A stretch of 5,208 bases of DNA from Flavobacteriales bacterium UBA4660. Its GTDB lineage: Bacteria; Bacteroidota; Bacteroidia; Flavobacteriales_D; Sanyastnellaceae. Positions 1 to 5,208 of this stretch are shown piece by piece. The stretch covers positions 571-5,778 of the forward strand of contig DHLU01000161.1 in NCBI GenBank assembly GCA_002405435.1, read 5' to 3'. Made by a program: the position numbers and the translations under genes. The notes below the pieces were generated by a model. That model did no database searches. It was given only the letters and a program-made list of their open reading frames with translations, and was not told the origin of the DNA. Numbering within the stretch: the first letter of the stretch is position 1; each line of letters opens with the position of its first letter.

Positions 1-662
1 CGGCCGCCCTGCGGAGGCACGTTCACGATGGCACCTTCGAGCAGTTTGAGCAGGCCTTGCTGAACCCCTTCCCCACTTACATCGCGGGTGATAGAGGGAT
101 TGTCGCTTTTGCGGGCAATCTTGTCAATTTCGTCAATGAAGACGATGCCGCGTTCTGCCCGCTGGATGTCGTAATCGGCATCCTGCAGCAGGCGTGAAAG
201 AATGCTTTCGACATCTTCGCCCACGTAGCCGGCTTCGGTAAGCACCGTGGCATCGGCTATGGCGAAAGGCACGTTGAGCATCCGCGCAATGGTTTTGGCC
301 AGCAGTGTTTTTCCGGTGCCTGTTTCTCCTACCAGTACCACATTTGACTTTTCGATTTCCACCTCATCGCTCAGCTTTTTCTGGGTGATGCGTTTGTAGT
401 GGTTATATACCGCCACGCTCAGAAACTTTTTGGCATCTTCCTGTCCGATCACATACTCATCGAGGAAACGTTTGATCTCAGCGGGTTTCTGCAGTTTGAC
501 GTCAACCGGTCCGGCGGTGCGGGATTCCAGCTCTTCTTCGTGAATGATTTTAAACGCCTGCTGGGCGCATTCATCGCAGATGTGTCCGCTGATACCCGCA
601 ATGAGGATATTCACCTCACTTTTCTTTCTGCCGCAAAAACTGCAGCTGATGTCTTTCTCCAT
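1..662 (-). CDS. clpX: ATP-dependent Clp protease ATP-binding subunit ClpX (C-terminal part outside window)
   Basis: ClpX is the cytoplasmic AAA+ hexameric unfoldase that recognises substrates and threads them into the ClpP chamber. The frame is open from 662 to the left edge and gives about 220 of the usual roughly 410-420 residues. Visible in order: an N-terminal C4 zinc-binding domain (Cys7, Cys10, Cys29, Cys32) for substrate and adaptor binding; Walker A GETGTGKT at about 112-119; the GYVG pore-1 loop at about 145-148; and Walker B with FIDEID around Asp177/Glu178. It then runs through the conserved SGEGVQQ and VPPQGGR stretches to the edge. Two in-frame ATGs lie 6 bases apart (668 and 662). 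I chose 662 because an AGGA sits about 7 bases upstream of it, whereas it nearly touches 668. The gene follows clpP on the same strand but has its own promoter candidate. Identification is secure; only the missing C-terminus is unseen. Confidence 0.97.
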   Translation of the reverse strand, partial: MEKDISCSFCGRKKSEVNILIAGISGHICDECAQQAFKIIHEEELESRTAGPVDVKLQKPAEIKRFLDEYVIGQEDAKKFLSVAVYNHYKRITQKKLSDEVEIEKSNVVLVGETGTGKTLLAKTIARMLNVPFAIADATVLTEAGYVGEDVESILSRLLQDADYDIQRAERGIVFIDEIDKIARKSDNPSITRDVSGEGVQQGLLKLLEGAIVNVPPQGG

Positions 663-704
663 TTTCATTTCCTGCGTTGAATGTTGCAGCCGGACAGGCC
701 TTTG

Positions 705-732
705 CAAAGGTACTACATTTTCGCAGAAGCAA
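705..732 (-). promoter_or_regulatory. Bacteroidota-type promoter for clpX
   Basis: Read on the minus strand, TTG (732-730) is followed after exactly 17 bases by TACCTTTG (712-705). This matches the TTG / TAnnTTTG consensus of the Bacteroidota housekeeping sigma factor, for which spacings of about 17-23 are accepted. Transcription would start near 697-700, leaving a leader of about 35-40 bases before the clpX ATG. The -7 box overlaps a perfect 12-bp palindrome (CCTTTGCAAAGG, 699-710). It implies that clpX can be transcribed separately from clpP. The match is seen directly; activity is inferred. Confidence 0.65.
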
Positions 733-735
733 GGC

Positions 736-749
736 GCGCCTGCAGGCGC
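736..749. repeat. 14-bp perfect palindrome between clpP and clpX
   Basis: GCGCCTGCAGGCGC reads the same on both strands and ends 3 bases before the -33 TTG of the clpX promoter. As RNA from clpP it would fold into a 5-bp GC stem with a TGCA loop, about 90 bases after the clpP stop. The bases that follow are only moderately T-rich (GCCTTGCTTCT), so it is a poor intrinsic terminator. An operator or a chance GC palindrome are equally possible. Confidence 0.35.
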
Positions 750-837
750 AGCACCCGACCAGCCTCTGCAATATGGGGATATATCCGCGGCCCAGGGCGC
801 ACGGAGCGGTAGTATGGGATGGATGCCGCTAAGGCAA

Positions 838-1515
838 TTATTTCTTCTTCTCCAGCACTTCGTCTATCATGCCATAGTCGCGCGCCTCCTGGGCAATCAT
901 CCAGTAATCCCGGTCACTGTCAGCCCACACCTTGTCATAGGTCTGTCCGCTGTGCACCGCGATGATTTCGTAGAGTTCTTTTTTGAGCTTCTGGATTTCG
1001 CGCGCAGTGATTTCGATATCGCTGGCCTGGCCACGGGCGCCGCCGAGGGGCTGATGGATCATCACCCTGGCGTGCTTCAGTCCGGTGCGTTTTCCTTTTT
1101 CTCCTGAGCACAGCAGCACAGCGGCCATGCTGGCAGCCATGCCGGTACAGATGGTCGCAACGTGCGGGTTGATATATTGCATGGTATCGTAAATACCGAG
1201 GCCCGCATACACGCTTCCACCCGGTGAGTTGATATAAATCTGGATGTCTTTTTGGGCATCTACACTTTCCAGAAAGAGCAGCTGGGCCTGTACGATGTTG
1301 GCGATATAATCATCGATTTCCATGCCCAGGAATATGATGCGGTCGGCCATCAGCCTGGAAAACACATCGACTTCGCGGAAGGGCATGTTCCTTTCTTCAA
1401 TGACGGTGCGTGTCATCATTTCAGGGCCATAGGCATGGGAGACTACGTCGTCGACCACGGAGCCTGAAACACCCTGAGAGGTAGCAAATTTTCTGAATTC
1501 TTTTCTGGTAATCAT
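838..1515 (-). CDS. clpP: ATP-dependent Clp protease proteolytic subunit ClpP
   Basis: ClpP is the serine peptidase that forms a double heptameric barrel and cuts unfolded chains delivered by ClpX in the cytoplasm. The protein has 225 residues, a normal length with the N-terminal extension of about 30 residues usual in Bacteroidota. The catalytic triad is complete: Ser129 in GMAASMA, His154 in [10 protein letters not shown], and Asp203 in DSDRDYW (aligned by eye with E. coli Ser97/His122/Asp171 of the mature chain). The INSPGGSV strand (95-102) is also present. The start [10 protein letters not shown] resembles relatives I know. No Shine-Dalgarno is visible, which is common in this phylum. 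It lies between tig and clpX on the same strand. Upstream I see only an imperfect -7-like TAATTTGG (1553-1546) and a small ACCCC/GGGGT hairpin (1553-1568). A clpP transcript could continue into clpX, since no strong terminator separates them. Confidence 0.97.
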   Translation of the reverse strand: MITRKEFRKFATSQGVSGSVVDDVVSHAYGPEMMTRTVIEERNMPFREVDVFSRLMADRIIFLGMEIDDYIANIVQAQLLFLESVDAQKDIQIYINSPGGSVYAGLGIYDTMQYINPHVATICTGMAASMAAVLLCSGEKGKRTGLKHARVMIHQPLGGARGQASDIEITAREIQKLKKELYEIIAVHSGQTYDKVWADSDRDYWMIAQEARDYGMIDEVLEKKK

Positions 1516-1875
1516 GTTGATTGGGGGTCAAAATCTTTCCCGCCGCCAAATTACCCCTTTGCGGGGGTGCCGCGTCTACCTGAATCAAAAAAAACGTGAA
1601 TCGTTGACCGGGTGCCCCATTTGGGCTGCCTGCGCCTGGAGGCGGTCTGGTGGTTTGGCCACGAAAGACGTGAAAGTGTCATGCTTCGCGGTTTAGCGGC
1701 TGATGCTGGGCTGCCTGCCCCTGAAGGCGGTCTGGTGGTTAGCCACGGAGGGCGCGAAAGTGTCATGCTTCACGGGTTGGCGGCTGATGATGGGCTGCCT
1801 GCCGGCGACAAATGGCGCGCTCAGGTGCACGCCAAAACCGGAAGGACCTGAACGTCTGAATTCGTCCCTGAAGGC
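1516..1875. other. tig-clpP intergenic region, no gene seen
   Basis: These 360 bases separate the end of tig from the start of clpP. Half of them are the tandem repeat. The part next to clpP (1516-1621) should hold the clpP promoter but shows only a weak -7-like box and a T8 run (A8 on the plus strand at about 1587-1594). The part next to tig (1804-1875) shows a distant CAGGT/ACCTG pair but no convincing terminator. Short open frames across the repeat on both strands are composition artefacts. Confidence 0.7.
1622..1803. repeat. Imperfect tandem repeat, 85/84-bp unit, two copies plus a 13-bp start of a third
   Basis: Copy 1 runs 1622-1706, copy 2 runs 1707-1790, and the first 13 bases of a third copy stand at 1791-1803. 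Each copy opens with TGGGCTGCCTGC. By hand alignment the two full copies differ at 11 positions plus a one-base gap (about 86% identity). The best-kept blocks are GGCGGTCTGGTGGTT, GAAAGTGTCATGCTTC and GCGGCTGATG. The one-base length difference shifts the reading frame between copies, which argues against a protein repeat. The unit core (GCCACGGAGGGCGCGAAAG in copy 2) resembles the CACGAAG-type intergenic sequences I remember from Bacteroidota and some other phyla; that likeness is from memory. The function is unknown. Confidence 0.85.
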
Positions 1876-3228
1876 TCAGTGCTGCATCTTGCTGACGAAC
1901 TCGTCGTAGCTGATCCACTTCTCGGTGATCTGGCACTTGTCCTTTACGACCTCCATCATTTTTTCCTCGAACAGGTAGTCATAGACCTGACGGGCTTTCT
2001 CAGAATCTCCGAGGTGTTTTTTGGCCATGGGTTCCAGTTCCTCCTCTCCGATCGGAATGCCGTAGGAGGCAAACCGGCGGGCAATAATTTCCTTGACGTG
2101 CGCTATCGCTTCTTCGATGCTTACCTGGAGCTCATACTTACGGATAAAACGGTTTTGAATCAGTTCCCAACGCAGGGTCGCGGCGTAACCCGGATATTCG
2201 TATTCCACCACTTCAGGCGTCAGGGGCTTGCTGTTGGACAGCAGGATGTAGCGCTTCAGGAATTCGTCGGGCAGGGGAGGATTGAGTTCACGGGTGAGTT
2301 GGAGGGCCATATCGCGCTTAAATAGCCAGTCGCTGTCTGTGGTGAAAGATTTAACGAGGTCTTCACGGATACGCTCGCGCATCTGCTCTACCGAGGTGAT
2401 TTCACCGGGCGAAAAGTATTTATCAAACAGCTCCTGGTCCAGCGCATGGGGTGTGATATGGTTGATGCCGGTCACCTCTACTTGCAAGAGCCCCGACAAA
2501 TGATGGAGGGCTTCATGTGAAATGCCCAGCAGATGAGCCAGCTCTTCGTGGTTGGGGTGCAGGCTCATCGGTTCAACGGTCACCGAATCTCCGGCTTTCA
2601 GACCGGTAAAGCGTTTTTTGGTTTCCTCATCGGTCATCCGGCCGATATACAGCGTAGTGCCCGTGGTGCTGATGCCGCCCTCAACACGCGCACCGGAAGC
2701 ATCCACCTGATGGATATTCGCCCTGATCATGTCGTCATCGCCTGAGGTCTCCGGCTCGCTCATGGTGCCGTACCGGCGGGCGATATCCTTTACCTGACGG
2801 TCAATCAGCGCGTCATCCACACGAATGTTGTAGCGCACAAAAGATTTGCCATGATCAAGCGCCAGGTCGATTTCCGGTGCAAGTCCGAGCACATACCGAA
2901 ACTTGAAATCGTCCGGCTCGTCCCAGTTGCCTGCCTGCTCGTCGTGGTTGTCGGGGAGCGGGCTGCCCAGCACTTCAATCTTGTTCTCTACCAGGTATTT
3001 TTGGATGTTTTCACTCAGCACCTGATTGATTTCTTCTGCCAGAATAGACTTTCCAAACCGCTTCCTGATCAGACTGGCGGGTACCTGACCCGGCCGGAAA
3101 CCGGGCAGGTGCGCGTGCTTGCGGTAAGATTTGAGTGCTTTCTCAAAACGCGCTGTGTAGTCGTCTTTTTCGATTTGAATGCGCAACTCTGCATTGAGTG
3201 CGTCGAGGGAGTTCTTTTCGATGATCAT
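1876..3228 (-). CDS. tig: Trigger factor, ribosome-associated chaperone
   Basis: Trigger factor binds at the ribosomal exit tunnel and shields nascent chains. The protein has 450 residues, usual for Bacteroidota. The N-terminal ribosome-binding domain (about 1-120) carries the signature loop GFRPGQVP at 43-50, followed by IRKRFGKSI. A middle region (about 150-258) sits where the FKBP-type peptidyl-prolyl isomerase domain lies in E. coli; by eye it keeps little of the FKBP core and is probably catalytically weak or inactive. The C-terminal part (about 260-450) is mostly helical and charged, fitting the SurA-like chaperone arms. The start is ATG at 3228 (MIIEKNSL). AAGGA directly abuts it, too close for a standard Shine-Dalgarno. 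The stop is TGA. It lies 96 bases downstream of tRNA-Leu on the same strand with no clear promoter between, so the two may share a transcript. clpP and clpX follow, as in many bacteria. Confidence 0.96.
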   Translation of the reverse strand: MIIEKNSLDALNAELRIQIEKDDYTARFEKALKSYRKHAHLPGFRPGQVPASLIRKRFGKSILAEEINQVLSENIQKYLVENKIEVLGSPLPDNHDEQAGNWDEPDDFKFRYVLGLAPEIDLALDHGKSFVRYNIRVDDALIDRQVKDIARRYGTMSEPETSGDDDMIRANIHQVDASGARVEGGISTTGTTLYIGRMTDEETKKRFTGLKAGDSVTVEPMSLHPNHEELAHLLGISHEALHHLSGLLQVEVTGINHITPHALDQELFDKYFSPGEITSVEQMRERIREDLVKSFTTDSDWLFKRDMALQLTRELNPPLPDEFLKRYILLSNSKPLTPEVVEYEYPGYAATLRWELIQNRFIRKYELQVSIEEAIAHVKEIIARRFASYGIPIGEEELEPMAKKHLGDSEKARQVYDYLFEEKMMEVVKDKCQITEKWISYDEFVSKMQH

Positions 3229-3240
3229 TCCTTAACGTGT

Positions 3241-3271
3241 TGGCCATGGGCCAGAGACTGCCGTCTCCTGG
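3241..3271 (-). promoter_or_regulatory. Two overlapping, mutually exclusive hairpins in the tig leader
   Basis: Between the tRNA and tig, two inverted repeats share bases 3251-3253. The first is TGGCC-ATG-GGCCA (3241-3253, a 5-bp stem). The second is GAGAC-TGCC-GTCTC (3254-3267), which extends with CCA/TGG across one bulged base to 3251-3271 (8 paired bases). Only one of them can form fully in an RNA. They end 12 bases before the tig ATG and are not followed by a T run, so they are not a terminator. A role in processing the tRNA-tig transcript or in tig translation is inference only. Confidence 0.3.
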
Positions 3272-3324
3272 TCATGGTGTTGCATGGATGTTGATTTGTT
3301 GTTTTTCAATTACCTACTACTCTG

Positions 3325-3406
3325 TGCGGGCGGAGGGACTCGAACCCCCATGCCGTGAGGCGCCAGATCCTAAGTCTGGTATGTCTACCAATTTCACCAC
3401 GCCCGC
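3325..3406 (-). tRNA. tRNA-Leu, anticodon UAG
   Basis: The gene is 82 bases long and class II. The 5' acceptor strand GCGGGCG (3406-3400) pairs fully with CGCCCGC (3332-3326); the discriminator A is at 3325. The anticodon stem CCAGA/TCTGG encloses the loop CTTAGGA, with anticodon TAG at 3372-3370, reading CUA and other CUN leucine codons. The long variable arm pairs GCC/GGC. The T arm has the TTCGAGT loop closed by GGGGG/CCCTC with one G-T pair. The D loop carries TTGGTAGA, typical of leucine tRNAs. CCA is not encoded; ACA follows instead, so CCA must be added enzymatically. The gene lies upstream of tig on the same strand. Confidence 0.97.
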
Positions 3407-3409
3407 AAG

Positions 3410-3430
3410 CGCCCGCTGTCAGACGTCTGA
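3410..3430 (-). promoter_or_regulatory. tRNA-Leu leader with duplicated acceptor heptamer and 12-bp palindrome
   Basis: On the minus strand, GCGGGCG (3416-3410) stands three bases before the tRNA's own GCGGGCG (3406-3400), so the precursor has two 5' strands able to pair with the 3' acceptor strand. Immediately upstream, TCAGACGTCTGA (3419-3430) is a perfect 12-bp palindrome. Both are seen directly. Effects on RNase P processing or regulator binding are inferred. Confidence 0.4.
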
Positions 3431-3441
3431 AAACGGGGCGG

Positions 3442-3449
3442 CGAATATA
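3442..3449 (-). promoter_or_regulatory. Possible -7 box for tRNA-Leu/tig
   Basis: TATATTCG on the minus strand matches the Bacteroidota -7 consensus TAnnTTTG at all fixed positions but one. It sits 35 bases upstream of the tRNA 5' end, a sensible distance for a tRNA promoter. No clean TTG or TTTG lies 17-23 bases further upstream; only a TTCG stands about 16 bases away. A weak candidate. Confidence 0.3.
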
Positions 3450-3789
3450 CGGCGCACTTTTCAGCCGAACGGCGAAGATTTCCGGCGCAGGTTTGCTTTT
3501 ACTGATTTGCTTTTCAGGGTGTTGCTTGGGGCTACATCCGCTGCTGCCGGTCACGCACCCCGGTGTATTTCCAACGGTGCATACGCGGCATTAGCCGCAA
3601 ACTGCCCGGTCTTCAACTGCGCGGAGAAGGCGATGCGCAGCCAGACCGGTCGGGGCATAACCCGGTATCAGTGGAATCGCGTGGATGGTGTTTACATTGC
3701 CGCAACACTTGCCCGGGGCGCTCTGCGCTGAAAGCCGGCAGCGGCGCCATGCTTTCGCCCGATGCGTTCGCATCAATTACCTTCGCGCT

Positions 3790-4614
3790 GTGACGCTAAA
3801 CCTTTTCCTCACCCAAAGTGTGATAGCCCTGCTGGTTTCTGTCTCCGGCATAGCCCAGTGGCAGGCGGGCCCGATGGCGGTAGCCCTCGGCGGAACTTCC
3901 CTCACGCGTGGGGATGCGTGGTCGGCCTTATCCAACCAGGGAGCCATGGCATTTTCCGATACCTGGTCCGGTGCGGTGTTCATAGAAAACCGTTTTTCGG
4001 TTGCCGGCTTAAGCGACAAGGGTATGGCCGCACAGATTCCATTGGGCAGCGGCACTGCCGGTGTGGTCTTCCGGTCTTTCGGAAATGCGCGCTACGCCGA
4101 ATCAAAAGCGGGCCTTGGCTGTGGCATGCGGTTATCGGAAAAATTCGGCGCCGGTGTTCAGGCCAATTATGTCAACTATTCGATTGCGGAAGGCTATGGA
4201 TCGCGTTTCAACGTAACGGTTGACGCCGGCCTGTATTATCGCATGAACCAACGCATCAGTTTCGGTGCACACCTGTCGAATCCTTCACGCGCCCAGCTCA
4301 GCGATTTCAACAATGAGCGCATCCCCACGCTGCTCCGTATTGGATGCGGATGGAAAATCTCCGACCAGGTGCAGGTTGCCGGAGAGGCATGGCAATGGGC
4401 GGGCAGCAATGCGCAGTTTCGCGCGGGCATCAACTATGATCCGGTACCCAGGCTGGCCATCAGGGCAGGCGCCACTACCGGTCCTTCCAGTATGAATTTC
4501 GGTTTCGGGTACAAGGCAAAGGGTATCACATTTGATGCAGCCGCTTCCTGGCATCAGGTACTCGGCTTTTCTCCCCAGCTCGGTGCCACCATCAGGCCAT
4601 CGGCCAAATCATGA
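3790..4614 (+). CDS. PorV/PorQ-like predicted outer-membrane beta-barrel protein
   Basis: With the GTG start at 3790 the protein has 274 residues. It begins with a hydrophobic signal peptide (about residues 4-22, ending SVSGIAQ), so export is expected. The mature start GPMAVALGGTSLTRGDAWSA, then NQGAMAF, follows the pattern of PorV/PorQ (FadL-like) proteins of Bacteroidota: small residues with LGG, an aspartate-tryptophan and an N-x-A/G-x-A turn. The rest alternates polar and hydrophobic residues with many Gly and aromatics, as in a barrel. Segments such as IAEGYGS, NERIPTLLRIG and SWHQVLGFSPQ resemble an unnamed family I recall next to HHH-domain genes. The start is uncertain: an in-frame ATG at 3685 would give 309 residues but bury the signal peptide, while the GTG version lacks positive charges at its N-terminus. 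The stop at 4614 is 7 bases before the next gene, so an operon is likely. PorV and PorQ belong to type IX secretion; a link for this protein is unproven. Confidence 0.7.
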   Translation: MTLNLFLTQSVIALLVSVSGIAQWQAGPMAVALGGTSLTRGDAWSALSNQGAMAFSDTWSGAVFIENRFSVAGLSDKGMAAQIPLGSGTAGVVFRSFGNARYAESKAGLGCGMRLSEKFGAGVQANYVNYSIAEGYGSRFNVTVDAGLYYRMNQRISFGAHLSNPSRAQLSDFNNERIPTLLRIGCGWKISDQVQVAGEAWQWAGSNAQFRAGINYDPVPRLAIRAGATTGPSSMNFGFGYKAKGITFDAAASWHQVLGFSPQLGATIRPSAKS

Positions 4615-4621
4615 CCACGGC

Positions 4622-5164
4622 ATGCGGGTATTAAAACACGCTTTTCTCCGGCTGCTGTCAGCATCGCTGTGCTGCCTTTTCGCTACAGGCATCGCTGCAC
4701 AGGAAGAGCAAAAGAACTCCATCATCGAGCAGCGCATAGAAGCCATCGCCGCCATGCTCGAAGAAGATACTGAACTGGATTTTACCACCCTGTTTGACGA
4801 CCTGGCCGACTACTTCGAAAATCCACTCAACATTAACACCGCAACCGTCGAAGAGCTGCAAGCCCTGTACATGTTTTCCGATCTGCAGATTCAGTCACTG
4901 ATGCGCCACCGCAGTCGTTTCGGACCGCTCGGTTCCATATACGAACTTCAGGCCGTCAATAATTTTGACCTTCAAACCATTCGCCTGGCAGCGCCTTTCA
5001 TAACCGCTTTGCCTCCTGTTGGGTTGGGAAAGGTCGACCTGAAAGACTTGCTTGCCAAAGGAAAAAATGATCTCTTCCTGCGCTACAGAAGAGTGATCGA
5101 GCCCCAGGCCGGCTATCAGCCCACCGAAGACGATGGCGTTACAGAACCCCCGGCATTCAGGTGA
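4622..5164 (+). CDS. Secreted helix-hairpin-helix (ComEA-type) protein, interrupted by an in-frame TGA
   Basis: I chose ATG 4622 over the further upstream in-frame ATGs because it is followed directly by a signal peptide (about residues 1-27, basic RVLKHAFLR, then a hydrophobic stretch ending GIAAQ) and leaves only 7 bases after the previous gene. The N-terminal segment (about 28-66) is acidic and helical (IEQRIEAIA, ELDFTTLFDDLADYF). A ComEA-like HHH domain follows (about 67-128): NPLNINTATVEELQAL, then RHRSRFGPLGSIYELQAV. After it come NDLFLRYRRVIE and GYQP, as in large (about 650-700 residue, from memory) Bacteroidota proteins that carry such a domain before an outer-membrane barrel. The frame stops at TGA after 180 residues, well short of that size. 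HHH domains usually bind DNA; the substrate here is unknown. It is probably co-transcribed with the barrel gene. Confidence 0.75.
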   Translation: MRVLKHAFLRLLSASLCCLFATGIAAQEEQKNSIIEQRIEAIAAMLEEDTELDFTTLFDDLADYFENPLNINTATVEELQALYMFSDLQIQSLMRHRSRFGPLGSIYELQAVNNFDLQTIRLAAPFITALPPVGLGKVDLKDLLAKGKNDLFLRYRRVIEPQAGYQPTEDDGVTEPPAFR

Positions 5165-5208
5165 TCTCCAGATTACGGCTGTCTGCGCTACCGGTGTCAG
5201 TTTGGCCG
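5162..5208 (+). other. In-frame TGA followed by an open, family-like continuation
   Basis: After the TGA (5162-5164) the same frame is open to the window edge and reads SPDYGCLRYRCQFG. In HHH-barrel relatives, as I remember them, this place carries a GSP followed by an RYR(Y/F) strand, so TGA sits where a glycine is expected; GGA to TGA is a single base change. The two cysteines are odd at barrel positions usually held by aromatic residues. tig and the barrel gene also end in TGA, so reassignment of the codon is unlikely. A nonsense mutation or a base error is more likely. Confidence 0.5.

Larger units (their letters stand above)
3407..3789. other. Divergent intergenic region between tRNA-Leu and the barrel gene
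   Basis: No convincing gene is seen in these 383 bases. The side next to the tRNA holds its leader and a promoter candidate. A 9-base direct repeat TTTGCTTTT occurs at 3492-3500 and 3506-3514, a 14-base period. Open frames here run into the tRNA or have arginine- and alanine-rich, frame-shadow composition. The region should also hold the plus-strand promoter of the barrel gene, but I find no good TAnnTTTG box for it. If that gene really starts at 3685, the last 105 bases are coding. Confidence 0.6.

Noticed and set aside
736..749. Intrinsic terminator after clpP
   Set aside because: The stem is only 5 bp and is not followed by a real T run; it lies right at the clpX promoter instead.
399..1107. 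Plus-strand open frames opposite clpX and clpP
   Set aside because: They are antisense shadows of two well-identified conserved genes.
1551..1909. Several overlapping short open frames on both strands across the tig-clpP gap, with repeated peptide motifs
   Set aside because: They arise from the tandem repeat. The one-base length difference between copies puts the repeated peptides in different frames, and no start, ribosome site or known family supports a protein.
3325..3430. Attachment site or integrated element at the tRNA-Leu gene
   Set aside because: No integrase gene and no repeated copy of the tRNA 3' end are present in the window, and housekeeping tig follows directly on the 3' side.
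3237..3731. Plus-strand open frame of 164 codons, ending with a peptide containing WNRVDGVY that vaguely recalls barrel proteins
   Set aside because: It runs through the tRNA-Leu gene on the opposite strand. The NRVDG resemblance is a single short match with no supporting sequence around it, so I do not call a gene remnant.
3563..3793. Plus-strand open frame of 76 codons just before the barrel gene, whose stop overlaps the GTG start
   Set aside because: Its composition is rich in Arg, Gly, Cys and Ser without any recognisable domain or signal peptide. The overlap is probably chance.
5162..5164. TGA reassigned to an amino acid, as in some uncultured bacterial lineages
   Set aside because: tig and the barrel gene both end naturally in TGA, and the gene content points to Bacteroidota with the standard code.

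Overview
The window most likely comes from a Bacteroidota genome, at the GC-richer end of that phylum. Three things point there: the clustered, same-strand order tig - clpP - clpX; a promoter of the Bacteroidota type (TTG-N17-TACCTTTG) in front of clpX; and a pair of envelope genes (a PorV/PorQ-like barrel followed by a secreted helix-hairpin-helix protein) of a kind I know from this phylum. I cannot fix the genus.

Left part, minus strand, in order of transcription (right to left): a tRNA-Leu(UAG) gene, then tig (trigger factor), clpP (protease) and clpX (unfoldase, cut off by the left edge). Trigger factor meets nascent chains at the ribosome, and ClpXP degrades tagged or misfolded proteins, so this is a housekeeping protein-quality-control block. 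The three protein genes are not tightly packed. About 360 bases separate tig from clpP and hold an imperfect 85/84-bp tandem repeat. About 175 bases separate clpP from clpX and hold a good clpX promoter and two perfect palindromes.

Middle: the 383 bases between the tRNA and the start I chose for the first plus-strand gene form a divergent intergenic region. It contains the tRNA leader, with a 12-bp palindrome, a duplicated acceptor-strand heptamer and a weak promoter candidate, and a short TTTGCTTTT direct repeat. I see no convincing gene in it.

Right part, plus strand: a signal-peptide-bearing PorV/PorQ-like predicted outer-membrane barrel protein, followed after 7 bases by a secreted protein with a ComEA-type helix-hairpin-helix domain. 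The second gene meets an in-frame TGA at 5162-5164. The same frame then stays open to the window edge and reads like a continuation of the family, so the gene is probably interrupted by a nonsense change or a sequencing error. The two genes look like an operon of unknown function at the cell envelope.

Nothing indicates a phage, an IS element, a CRISPR array or a defence system. The points most worth a second look are the HHH/barrel gene pair, the in-frame TGA and the tandem repeat.
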